Assembly: GCF_006715025.1 (NCBI RefSeq)
Contig: NZ_VFMK01000001.1
Span: 1,364,001 to 1,428,000 of the forward strand
Reading direction: 5' to 3'
DNA: 64,000 bases
From: Serratia fonticola
GTDB taxonomy: Bacteria; Pseudomonadota; Gammaproteobacteria; Enterobacterales; Enterobacteriaceae
Part shown: positions 45,434 through 53,378 of the stretch, in pieces
Position numbering within the stretch: the first letter of the stretch is position 1
Layout: each line of letters starts with the position of its first letter
Translations under genes and position numbers: made by a program
The notes under the pieces: model-generated
The model's database searches: none
Told to the model about the DNA's origin: nothing
What the model saw: the letters and a program-made list of their open reading frames with translations, nothing else

Positions 45434-45462
45434 TTGCATTTTGCCCGAGTGTCCGGTATAAA
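45434..45462 (+). promoter_or_regulatory. Strong sigma70-like promoter for the speA transcript
   Basis: TTGCAT (45434-45439) and TATAAA (45457-45462) are separated by 17 bp. A transcript starting near 45470 would carry a leader of about 570 bases before speA. A 47-codon frame with a GGAGG site (45661-45804) and the yqgB-like gene (45888-46049) lie inside this leader. Confidence 0.6.
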
Positions 45463-45887
45463 CTGCGCGCGCGGTTCATTTGGTGCACAGCGCGGGACAG
45501 GTCAGTTGTCACTTTCCGTAACCCCCCTGGAACGCCGCGCCATTGATCTACCGTAGGTGCCCGAAAGCGGTGCCGCCGCTTCATTGAACGTTTACGTTCT
45601 TACACTATATAGAGGCTCAGTCGTTCACCGTGAGCGACGTGCGTGGAGGTGGTTGGATTAATGATCCGTTGTCTACCGGTTGTTAGCGCTCAACAGCAGT
45701 GCCGTTCTGGCGCGCATTCTTCTGCTATCTCCCATCTTGTCTCTACACCATCAACCCGATGTTACACGCATCTGGGCGCTACTCAGGATTCTCGGGCCGG
45801 TTAACGGTCGTCTGAAGAACTGAACAAGGGTAGCCTGCAGCCTTCCTGTGGGATGTTTCTTGACCCGATTCACGAGGTTTGAACAGG

Positions 45888-46049
45888 GTGTCTTACAAAA
45901 AATCTATTGGGTATAAACCGATCGCTGACCACGAACGGCAGATGAATTCACTGCTAAAATGGGGTGTTTCCGGGTTGTTCTCGCGGGATGTAGCTGCGAT
46001 AGTGGCAGGCTGTGCCATCGGCATGCAATGTGAGGCAGGTAATGTCTGA
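45888..46049 (+). CDS. yqgB: YqgB-like small protein upstream of speA
   Basis: A 53-codon frame starts at GTG (45888, GAGG ten bases upstream) and ends at TGA 46047-46049, overlapping the speA start by 8 bases. The middle of the product (ERQMNSLLKW, then GLFSRDVAAIVAGC) resembles, from memory, the 43-residue E. coli YqgB, which sits in the same place next to speA. YqgB has been linked to acid stress and its function is unclear. The overlap suggests translational coupling to speA. The start codon is the weakest part of the call; the ATG at 45942 would give a 35-residue product. Confidence 0.65.
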   Translation: MSYKKSIGYKPIADHERQMNSLLKWGVSGLFSRDVAAIVAGCAIGMQCEAGNV

Positions 46050-48018
46050 CGATATGCTGATCCAACGCCCGTCAGTAGCGGGTGAAAAATTATCTTTACG
46101 CTCCATGCAGGAGGTTGCCATGAATGATCGTAATGCCAGCAAGATGCTGCGTACTTATAACGTCGCCTACTGGGGCAACAATTATTATGACGTCAACGAA
46201 CTGGGCCATATCAGCGTCTGCCCGGATCCGGACGTCCCGCATGCGCGTGTCGATCTCGCCGAACTGGTGAAGGAACGCCAAAAGGACGGCCAGCGTCTGC
46301 CTGCCTTATTCTGCTTCCCACAGATCCTGCAGCATCGTTTGCGCTCCATTAACGCCGCGTTCAAACGTGCGCGTGAGTCATTCGGTTATGAAGGTGGCTA
46401 TTTCCTGGTGTATCCGATCAAGGTTAACCAGCATCGACGCGTAATCGAGTCGCTGGTCAACTCCGGGGAGCCTTTGGGGTTGGAAGCGGGTTCCAAGGCG
46501 GAACTGATGGCAGTACTGGCCCATGCCGGTATGACCCGTTCGGTGATCGTCTGTAACGGTTACAAAGACCGTGAATATGTTCGCCTGGCTCTGATCGGTG
46601 AAAAGCTGGGGCACAAGGTGTACCTGGTGATCGAGAAGATGTCGGAAATCCAACTGGTGCTGGAAGAAGCCGAGCGTCTGAACGTGGTGCCCCGTCTGGG
46701 GGTACGTGCACGCCTGGCCTCGCAAGGGGCGGGGAAATGGCAATCGAGCGGTGGTGAAAAATCCAAGTTCGGTCTGGCGGCGATTCAGGTACTGAAACTG
46801 GTGGAGACCCTGCGTGAAGCCGGTCGTCTGGACAGCCTGCAATTGCTGCACTTCCACCTGGGCTCTCAGTTGGCCAATATTCGCGATATCGCTACCGGCG
46901 TACGTGAATCCGCCCGTTTTTATGTGGAACTGCATAAGCTCGGCGTCAACATTCAATGTTTCGACGTGGGCGGCGGTTTGGGGGTGGATTATGAAGGCAC
47001 CCGTTCGCAATCGGATTGCTCGGTCAACTATGGCCTGAATGAATATGCCAACAACGTGATTTGGGGGATCGGGGATGCCTGTAATGAGCATGGCCTGCCA
47101 CATCCAACGGTGATCACCGAGTCTGGCCGTGCAGTAACCGCTCACCATACGGTGCTGGTTTCTAATGTGATTGGCGTTGAGCGTAACGAGTTCTGTGAAC
47201 CCGTTCCTCCAGTCGAAGACGCGCCGCGCGCTCTGGAAAGCATGTGGGAAACCTGGCAGGAAATGAACGAACCGGAAAACCGGCGTTCACTGCGTGAGTG
47301 GCTACACGATAGCCAGATGGATCTGCACGATGTGCATACGCAATATGCGCATGGGATGCTTGATCTGACGAAACGCGCCTATGCGGAACAGCTGTATCTG
47401 AATATCTGCAACCGCATCCAGCAACAGCTTGATCCAAGCAACCGCGCACACCGCCCGATCATCGACGAACTGCAAGAGCGCATGGCAGACAAGTTCTACG
47501 TCAACTTCTCGCTGTTCCAGTCGATGCCGGATGCCTGGGGTATCGATCAACTGTTCCCGGTTTTACCGTTGGAAGGGTTGGACCAGCCACCAGAAGGCCG
47601 TGCCGTGCTGCTGGATATCACCTGTGACTCTGATGGCACTATTGATCATTATATCGATGGTGACGGCGTGGCAACGACTATGCCGATGCCGCCATACGAT
47701 CCGGAGAACCCGCCAGCGTTAGGGTTCTTTATGGTCGGAGCCTATCAGGAGATCCTGGGCAACATGCATAACCTGTTCGGCGATACCGCTTCCGTGGATG
47801 TTTTTGTGTTCCCGGACGGTACTGTGGAGACCGAGCTGTCTGATGAAGGCGACACCGTTGCCGATATGCTGGAATACGTGCAGCTAGACCCGATCGCGCT
47901 GCTGGCTAAATTCCGCGATCAGGTAAAAGAAACCGATCTGGACAGCGAACTGCAGGCGCAGTTTGTCGAAGAGTTTGAAGCGGGTCTGTATGGTTATACT
48001 TACCTCGAAGATGAGTAA
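46042..48018 (+). CDS. speA: Biosynthetic arginine decarboxylase SpeA
   Basis: SpeA converts arginine to agmatine, the first step of the agmatine route to putrescine; SpeB completes it. The 658-residue length equals E. coli SpeA. The PLP lysine lies in YFLVYPIKVNQHRRV, with HFHLGSQ and DVGGGLGVDYEG further on and LFQSMPDAWGIDQLFPVLP near the C-terminal active-site half. The start MSDDM at 46042 matches E. coli and has GAGGCAGG before it. Confidence 0.97.
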   Translation: MSDDMLIQRPSVAGEKLSLRSMQEVAMNDRNASKMLRTYNVAYWGNNYYDVNELGHISVCPDPDVPHARVDLAELVKERQKDGQRLPALFCFPQILQHRLRSINAAFKRARESFGYEGGYFLVYPIKVNQHRRVIESLVNSGEPLGLEAGSKAELMAVLAHAGMTRSVIVCNGYKDREYVRLALIGEKLGHKVYLVIEKMSEIQLVLEEAERLNVVPRLGVRARLASQGAGKWQSSGGEKSKFGLAAIQVLKLVETLREAGRLDSLQLLHFHLGSQLANIRDIATGVRESARFYVELHKLGVNIQCFDVGGGLGVDYEGTRSQSDCSVNYGLNEYANNVIWGIGDACNEHGLPHPTVITESGRAVTAHHTVLVSNVIGVERNEFCEPVPPVEDAPRALESMWETWQEMNEPENRRSLREWLHDSQMDLHDVHTQYAHGMLDLTKRAYAEQLYLNICNRIQQQLDPSNRAHRPIIDELQERMADKFYVNFSLFQSMPDAWGIDQLFPVLPLEGLDQPPEGRAVLLDITCDSDGTIDHYIDGDGVATTMPMPPYDPENPPALGFFMVGAYQEILGNMHNLFGDTASVDVFVFPDGTVETELSDEGDTVADMLEYVQLDPIALLAKFRDQVKETDLDSELQAQFVEEFEAGLYGYTYLEDE

Positions 48019-48028
48019 TTAAGTGCTG

Positions 48029-48072
48029 AAAGGTTGAGTGCTGGCTTCGCGCTCAACCTTTATTTTTTATTC
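48029..48072 (+). terminator. Terminator of speA
   Basis: AAAGGTTGAGTG / CGCTCAACCTTT forms a 12-bp stem followed by ATTTTTTATT, 10 bases after the stop. Confidence 0.9.
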
Positions 48073-48536
48073 AGCCTGGTAAAAATCCCATCCAGGTAAA
48101 CGCATCTGTTTCATTGTGCTACGCATAATGCACAATAATGCCTACCTCAAAAATATACTTAGCCGTGAATAAGGAAGGATGGGGCGCATCAACGCGCAAT
48201 GTGTTATCGCTCTCGCGATTAATGCGTTCCTTGATTCATATTTTAACTAAATGTTTTCATGAGATTACATAGATTTTTATATCAATAAATTAGCGTTAAA
48301 CATCCTGATTGTACTTAATGCAGCCCCGTCAGCTTTCTCTTTAGAAAAATATTCTGTCTGTCAGGCGGATTCATTCTGTAAAACACCCATTCACATATCA
48401 GCCATTTATTCTAATTTATTGCCAATAGGAGGGACGGCCTCAGTTATCACAAATTTGTTAACTCTCCGTGAGGATTTGGTCAGAGTTTTCCAGGTAAGTT
48501 GTCATCATCGGTTCAATATCACTCAAGGTGATGATG
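48073..48536. other. AT-rich region between speA and msrB, no gene seen
   Basis: After the speA terminator about 460 bases are AT-rich and hold no frame with a convincing ribosome site and family resemblance. This is the left boundary of the block that separates speA from speB. It presumably contains the msrB promoter, but no clear -35/-10 pair was settled on. No direct repeats or tRNA-like sequence marking an integration site were seen. Confidence 0.6.
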
Positions 48537-49034
48537 ATGATCAACAGGCGCAATTTCATTTTAAGCGGCGGCGCGCTCTCTGTGGCTTACGCCGTGGGCG
48601 TATTGCCCGCACTCTTTTCCCGTACGGCGGTGGCTGAGCAATTCGCGATCAACTTTACTGCCGACCAATGGCGCCAACGGCTCTCCGCAGGGCAATATGC
48701 TATTTTGCGAGAAGAGGGGACTGAACCGCCTTACAGCAGCCCACTGAATGATGAACATCGCAACGGCCTGTTTTCCTGTGCGGGTTGCAATCTGCCCCTT
48801 TTTTCTTCCCACACCAAGTTTGATAGCCACACCGGTTGGCCCAGTTTTTGGCAGCCTCTGGAGCATGCTGTGGCTACCCGTTCAGATCGTTCGCTGGGGA
48901 TGGTTCGTGAAGAAGTACATTGCATACGGTGTGGCGGGCACCTGGGGCATGTGTTCGATGATGGGCCGCAACCCACGGGGTTACGTTACTGCATGAATGG
49001 GCTGGCAATGAATTTTACACCACAACAGGCGTAA
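48537..49034 (+). CDS. Tat-exported methionine-R-sulfoxide reductase (MsrB type)
   Basis: The 165-residue protein has a twin-arginine signal (INRRNFILSGGAL, residues 2-14, cleavage probably after AVA near 35) and an MsrB domain. Two CxxC zinc pairs (CAGC, CIRC) and the catalytic RYCMN cysteine are present. It should reduce methionine-R-sulfoxide in periplasmic proteins. The domain begins FTADQWRQRLSAGQYAILREEGTE as in other MsrB. The start MINRRNF (48537) is eight bases after AAGG; three codons upstream also allow initiation. It precedes a small gene and an exported MsrA. E. coli MsrB is cytoplasmic. Confidence 0.9.
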   Translation: MINRRNFILSGGALSVAYAVGVLPALFSRTAVAEQFAINFTADQWRQRLSAGQYAILREEGTEPPYSSPLNDEHRNGLFSCAGCNLPLFSSHTKFDSHTGWPSFWQPLEHAVATRSDRSLGMVREEVHCIRCGGHLGHVFDDGPQPTGLRYCMNGLAMNFTPQQA

Positions 49035-49047
49035 CGGAGGGACTGAC

Positions 49048-49182
49048 ATGTCAGAATCGATGAGGGTTATCCAAGCTGTTGATTATGAACGTGTGGTTTT
49101 AGAGAGCAGAGTGCGTGATAGGGATAGGGATTTCATTGATCATTGCATCTCTGGCCGCAGTATCGCAGGGGGAGGAATATGA
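49048..49182 (+). CDS. Small 44-residue protein between msrB and msrA
   Basis: A frame of 44 codons starts at ATG 49048 with GGAGG seven bases upstream, begins 13 bases after the msrB stop and overlaps the msrA start (ATATGATG). The product begins MSESMRVIQAVDYERVVLES and is rich in Arg/Asp (RVRDRDRDF), without a signal peptide or membrane segment; one cysteine. No family is recognised. It may be a real coupled peptide or simply a translated link that feeds ribosomes to msrA. Confidence 0.5.
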   Translation: MSESMRVIQAVDYERVVLESRVRDRDRDFIDHCISGRSIAGGGI

Positions 49183-49904
49183 TGAAAAACGTCAATAGCA
49201 CCCAGGTTCCACTACGTAAATACGGGGTTTGGGGAGCGATACTGGTCGCTGCCGTACTCTGTTTCCAGGTACTGGCCTGGCCGTTCGGTGATGGAGAGGT
49301 TGCGGTCGCGATCCCGCCCCCTGCCAAAGATGAAGCACCTACGGCATCACATGCTGAAACCGCAATCTTTGCTGGCGGCTGCTTCTGGGGCGTGCAAGGG
49401 GTATTCCAGCATGTCAAAGGGGTGACCAATGCCGTATCGGGTTATACCGGCGGCGCGGCGCAAACGGCCAGTTACGACAGCGTGAGTGAAGGTAATACCG
49501 GCCATGCCGAATCCGTGCAGGTTACTTTCGATCCGCAGCAGATTTCCTATGGCCAACTATTACAGATCTACTTTTCAGTAGCTCACAACCCAACCGAATT
49601 GAATCGCCAGGGGCCAGACAGTGGTACGCAATACCGTTCGGCCATTTTCCCGCTGACGGCATCACAACGGCAGGTGGCTGAGGCGTATATCGCACAGTTG
49701 AACGCCAGTAAACGCTTCGGTAAGCCATTGGTGACAAGCATTGAGGATAATGGGCACTTTTACCCTGCAGAGGCTTACCATCAGAATTATTTAACCAATA
49801 ATCTCGAACAGCCCTACATTGTGGTTAATGATCTGCCTAAAATTAAACAGCTTCAGCAGCTTTTCCCAGCGCAATATCGTGAGGAACCGGTATTGGTCAA
49901 CTGA
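49182..49904 (+). CDS. Envelope methionine-S-sulfoxide reductase (MsrA type)
   Basis: The 240-residue protein has an N-terminal hydrophobic segment (GVWGAILVAAVLCFQVLAW, about residues 15-33) that acts as an anchor or signal, a Pro/Ala linker, then an MsrA domain with the catalytic GGCFWG and the TGGAAQTASYDSV and GDTG-like blocks, ending EDNGHFYPAEAYHQNYL. With the upstream Tat-exported MsrB it forms a periplasm-facing pair for both sulfoxide epimers. ATG at 49182 follows GGAGG by six bases; 49179 is equally possible. Followed by a terminator. Confidence 0.9.
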   Translation: MKNVNSTQVPLRKYGVWGAILVAAVLCFQVLAWPFGDGEVAVAIPPPAKDEAPTASHAETAIFAGGCFWGVQGVFQHVKGVTNAVSGYTGGAAQTASYDSVSEGNTGHAESVQVTFDPQQISYGQLLQIYFSVAHNPTELNRQGPDSGTQYRSAIFPLTASQRQVAEAYIAQLNASKRFGKPLVTSIEDNGHFYPAEAYHQNYLTNNLEQPYIVVNDLPKIKQLQQLFPAQYREEPVLVN

Positions 49905-49960
49905 TAAAAATCTATGTTTGCGTCCGTGGTCTCTTTTACTTACTCGTGTTACTGATATTA

Positions 49961-49988
49961 AGCCATCTCATTGTAGATGGCTTTTTTA
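49961..49988 (+). terminator. Terminator of msrA
   Basis: AGCCATCT / AGATGGCT with a 6-base loop is followed by TTTTTACTT, 56 bases after the msrA stop. Confidence 0.85.
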
Positions 49989-50310
49989 CTTATTTTATTT
50001 ACGCGAAAAGCCAATTAATAATAATTGACTTTTTTGTTGAGTTATCAAATTTATTCTGATAAGTTTTTGGACAATAAAAAGCCCCATCATAGATACAAGG
50101 GGATATGACACATCATCTTTGACTTAATAGCGGCCGCTTTCTTATTTTTAATAAGACGTCATGAAAGTTGTCATAATAGAGCGTTTCCCGGTAGGAATGT
50201 GTGAGTCAATATATCAGCGATATCGCACGGTAGCAGAGCAAAGCTGCACGAGACGTTGGGTTACCATCGTAATAGATTATGGATAGTGTCAGAATATTTT
50301 GGAGAATAAC
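49989..50310 (+). promoter_or_regulatory. Upstream region of the peptide cluster
   Basis: About 320 AT-rich bases without a supported gene lead into the cluster. A possible -35 TTGTCA lies at 50168-50173, but the matching -10 (TAGGAA, 18 bp on) is weak. A perfect palindrome ATATCAGCGATAT is at 50211-50223, and GGAG six bases before the first ATG. No Fur box was recognised, unlike many siderophore-microcin clusters. Confidence 0.4.
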
Positions 50311-50772
50311 ATGGCATTACCTGTTATTAGTTCCATTAATGCAGCGATTCATCCGCTAACGGATAAGTTCAAGGACACCAATCAACAGCAGATCGGCGTA
50401 TTGCTAGAGCTTTGTGCTCGTGCACCTCTCCGTTCACGCATTGATATAGGCTCTTTCCTGCATTGGGTTAAGCCTGCAGTTTTTCACCATCAATATTTAT
50501 TGCTATGGCAAGAGGGGGACGTGTCACCTTATGGGTATATCAGTTGGGCATGGGTAAATAACACAACATTAATTCGTTATTTAAATGACGAGCGCTTTAT
50601 TTTGCATCCTTCTGAATGGAATGAAGGCGAGAACTTTATTGTTGTCGACTTTTGCTGCTTAGGGGATATGAGGCGTTGTTTCCGTTATCTCCTTGAAAAA
50701 CGCAATGCGTTAAAAAACATGGGGCTGAACACCGTTTATTATCGACGGCCATTTCACGAGGGAACGGGGTAA
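50311..50772 (+). CDS. HlyC-like toxin-activating lysine acyltransferase homologue
   Basis: The 153-residue protein aligns by eye with HlyC: RAPLRSRIDIGSF...KPAVFHHQYLLLW, YISWAWVN, IRYLNDE and EGENFIVVDF...LGD. HlyC-type enzymes move acyl chains from ACP to lysines of RTX toxins; the relatives MceI and MchD act in siderophore-microcin maturation. The catalytic aspartate is probably Asp113, but the position of catalytic His23 of HlyC (SPLHRNW) is Arg41 here (APLRSRI). So it may not be an ordinary acyltransferase. No RTX gene is near. It is the first gene of the cluster and is 6 bases before the SelO-like gene. Confidence 0.8.
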   Translation: MALPVISSINAAIHPLTDKFKDTNQQQIGVLLELCARAPLRSRIDIGSFLHWVKPAVFHHQYLLLWQEGDVSPYGYISWAWVNNTTLIRYLNDERFILHPSEWNEGENFIVVDFCCLGDMRRCFRYLLEKRNALKNMGLNTVYYRRPFHEGTG

Positions 50773-50778
50773 TAGTTA

Positions 50779-52140
50779 ATGGATGCAAATCTACTTTTAC
50801 ATGAACCGATGATACCCAGGTTTAATGGGCTGCCAACGCATAGCTATATCGCCTTTAAGACGGTTAAATTGGCGGCTCCTGAACTGGTTTGGCTTAATCC
50901 GGTACTAAACAATGTGGCCGGTATGAGTGAAAGTGCGCTGTTGGAAGCGTTTGCTTATGTTACCCCAGATTATATGCCGCCATCGGGTTTGGACGCGCGC
51001 ACGGCGCAGTATTTTCTCGCCGACAGGTATGGTTCCCGTTATGAAGCCTGCAACGGCGGCAGTGCACGCTGTGGTATCCGCCAGGGTTGGCAGGTGAAAG
51101 GCATTGGCCGCAATCCGTTGGTTGCGGTAAATATCGACAGCGATCATACCCATGGCAAGCTCTGCCTGATTAAAGCAATTGCAGAGGCGGTATGGGGGGA
51201 GATCTGCCACCGCGAATTGCCCTACGGTGCGATCCGCACGCTGGCCATTATTAAAACCGGCGCCTGGATGGTGGCTGATTACGGATTGCCAGGAAGCCAG
51301 CGACAACCTTGCGCCCTGGTAGTGCGAGAGATCGCTATTCGCCCGGCCCATTTTGAACGAGCGACATTTTTCTGGCCTGAGCCTGGTTTTTTGGCGCTAC
51401 GCGATGATGATGCTCGGCGTGTACAGCAGGCGGTTGAAGCGTTGACGTCTTTCCTGCCTGCCGGAGACAAGGGATTATTTGCCGGTCTGGCCTGTTTTGT
51501 GGAAAGGATGGCTTGCCAGATTGCTGTCTCACGCATTAAAGGAATACCGCATGGATCCTTAACCAGCTCTAACATCGCTATTGATGGCCGCTTTCTGGAC
51601 TTTGGCACGATGTCGGCCGTGCCGGATTTTGCCAACTATGTCCTGGCGGCTGGCCAGGGGGGCGTATGGGACGATCATCGGCAGATTGCCGAGTGGTTAC
51701 GTCATATCGCGTTATTTATCAATAAATATCATCCTGAGGGGTTGGATCGACAGCAGCTAAATACCCTAACAGCTCTGTTTTATGCGCGGCTGGAAAGTGA
51801 AGAAAACCGGGCCTGTGCTTTACAGGTGGGGCTACAGGGGAGTGAGGCGTTCTTGATAGCGCAAGGGAGCAACATCAAACAGGCTTTACGTGCAGGTAAA
51901 AGCCAGCCCAGAGCGCTTCATGGCTTCGACAATTCACATTTCATCGGTCAGTTAGAGAAAATCCTGCAGCCGCTGGGGATTGCCGCGGCGTCCTCGATGT
52001 TCCCGTTACGCAGTGAACGATTTTCGCTTTATACCTTGACGCGCGCGATCGCGCAGGCTGTTGCTCAACAGGGCGCGGGACGCGATGCGATTGATGCACT
52101 GATTGCTGATTATACCTCTCCGGAGCCAAGCGATGCGTGA
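50779..52140 (+). CDS. SelO/YdiU-like pseudokinase-fold protein
   Basis: The 453-residue protein resembles SelO (YdiU), a pseudokinase-fold enzyme that transfers AMP to proteins. Matching blocks are WQVKGIGRNPLV (Lys107), IAEAVWGEICHRELPYGAIRTLAI (Glu141), VVREIAIRPAHFE, and the catalytic-loop equivalent IPHGSLTSSNIAIDG...LDFG (His258, Asn265, Asp274). The Asp that precedes the metal-binding Asn in SelO (TDN) is Ser264 here. In siderophore-microcin clusters a protein of about this size (MceJ/MchC) partners the HlyC-like enzyme. This one sits in the same place; whether MceJ shares the SelO fold was not checked. It overlaps the next gene by 8 bases. Confidence 0.75.
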   Translation: MDANLLLHEPMIPRFNGLPTHSYIAFKTVKLAAPELVWLNPVLNNVAGMSESALLEAFAYVTPDYMPPSGLDARTAQYFLADRYGSRYEACNGGSARCGIRQGWQVKGIGRNPLVAVNIDSDHTHGKLCLIKAIAEAVWGEICHRELPYGAIRTLAIIKTGAWMVADYGLPGSQRQPCALVVREIAIRPAHFERATFFWPEPGFLALRDDDARRVQQAVEALTSFLPAGDKGLFAGLACFVERMACQIAVSRIKGIPHGSLTSSNIAIDGRFLDFGTMSAVPDFANYVLAAGQGGVWDDHRQIAEWLRHIALFINKYHPEGLDRQQLNTLTALFYARLESEENRACALQVGLQGSEAFLIAQGSNIKQALRAGKSQPRALHGFDNSHFIGQLEKILQPLGIAAASSMFPLRSERFSLYTLTRAIAQAVAQQGAGRDAIDALIADYTSPEPSDA

Positions 52141-53308
52141 GCTTATCGTCGGGATACTGATGATCTCGCCGGCGATCACTTGCGCGCTGACGCTGGGGTT
52201 ACTGGCCATTTTTTTGTTCAGCAGGCGGCATACAGTGGAATGTGAAGAGCTGCCAGAGGTTTCGGTTCTTTTGCCATTTTACAATGAAGAGGCAGGCGCA
52301 TTGATAAAGGCGCTTGAGCATATCGAGCAGCAGAACTACCCGCGTCAATTACAAGTTGTGGTGATTGATGATGGTTCAACTAATCGCACTCCGGCATTGT
52401 TAGCCAAATGGTTGCAGCAACCTCACTTACAGCACTATCAACTGCTGACGCGCAAGCGTAATGGTGGGCGGAAAGGCCCCGCGCTAGACCATGCGTTGGC
52501 ATCGGGGGTGCTTAAAGGCGATGTCTATGTGGTGGTAGACAGTGATACTTTTATTGCACCTAGCGGTATTTTGCATCTGGCAAGTAAACTTTGGCGAGAC
52601 CCCCGCTGTGCAGCGGTTTGTGGTTCGTTATCCCCAGAGAATGCACGTGGCACGTTGCTTGGTGATGTCCAGTTCTATGAGCTGATCGGTTTTCATGGTG
52701 CGATCCGCAGTGCTCAGGACAGGCTTGGGCGGGTGCCCATTCTGTCAGGCGCGTTCGTTGCCCATCGGGCCAGCGCTGTGAATACCGTTGGCGGTTGGGG
52801 GCACTGGCTGGTGGAGGATATCGCCTGGTGCTGGAAGGCGCTGGCAATGGATTTCCATACCGGTTATGCCGCCGATGCGATGGCAACAACCCAATGCCCG
52901 CAGACTTTTCGCGCGTTCTTGCGCCAGAGACGTCGCTGGGCGCGTGGGCGGGTAGAAGCGTTTATCACAGTATGGCGTGTCTCCACCAGAAAAGGCCTGC
53001 TGTTTGCGCCGTGGTTTCTCATGACCAGTATGCAATTGCTGTTGCCGCCGGGATTAGTCATGTTGCCCTTGCTGATTTATTTCCAGCTTTGGCCACCGAT
53101 AGTACTGAATATGGTCACGTTGGTGTTGTATCTGTTAATCAGTTATCTCTACCTTACTTTTTATCGCAATCGGCAAAATGCCACTTTAAAAAACATATTA
53201 TTGGTTCCCGTATTTATTTTGATCCTCGAGGTTTTTATTTGGTGGCCAAACATTCTTGGCTATTGGGACGAAATAACGGGAAAGAGTAAGTCGTGGTTAA
53301 CGCGTTAG
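52133..53308 (+). CDS. Membrane GT2 family glycosyltransferase
   Basis: The 391-residue protein has an N-terminal membrane segment (about 5-29), a cytosolic GT-A domain with DDGS (79-82), DSD (136-138), ED (228-229) and QRRRW (265-269), and three C-terminal membrane segments. The D,D,D,QxxRW pattern is that of processive GT2 enzymes such as PgaC and hyaluronan synthases. In this cluster it could glycosylate the peptide or a small ligand. This differs from the soluble IroB-like GT of siderophore microcins. The ATG at 52133 has GGAG seven bases upstream; an earlier start at 52103 lies inside the previous gene. Confidence 0.85.
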   Translation: MRELIVGILMISPAITCALTLGLLAIFLFSRRHTVECEELPEVSVLLPFYNEEAGALIKALEHIEQQNYPRQLQVVVIDDGSTNRTPALLAKWLQQPHLQHYQLLTRKRNGGRKGPALDHALASGVLKGDVYVVVDSDTFIAPSGILHLASKLWRDPRCAAVCGSLSPENARGTLLGDVQFYELIGFHGAIRSAQDRLGRVPILSGAFVAHRASAVNTVGGWGHWLVEDIAWCWKALAMDFHTGYAADAMATTQCPQTFRAFLRQRRRWARGRVEAFITVWRVSTRKGLLFAPWFLMTSMQLLLPPGLVMLPLLIYFQLWPPIVLNMVTLVLYLLISYLYLTFYRNRQNATLKNILLVPVFILILEVFIWWPNILGYWDEITGKSKSWLTR

Positions 53309-53378
53309 CTCGTTAAATGAATTTACCATGAGGTAAAGGTGAAGCAGCCCACTTGCGCTGCATATAAGGAAATCACGA

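Noticed and set aside
48135..48270. 44-codon frame in the speA-msrB gap
   Set aside because: No ribosome site, AT-rich, no recognisable pattern; consistent with chance.
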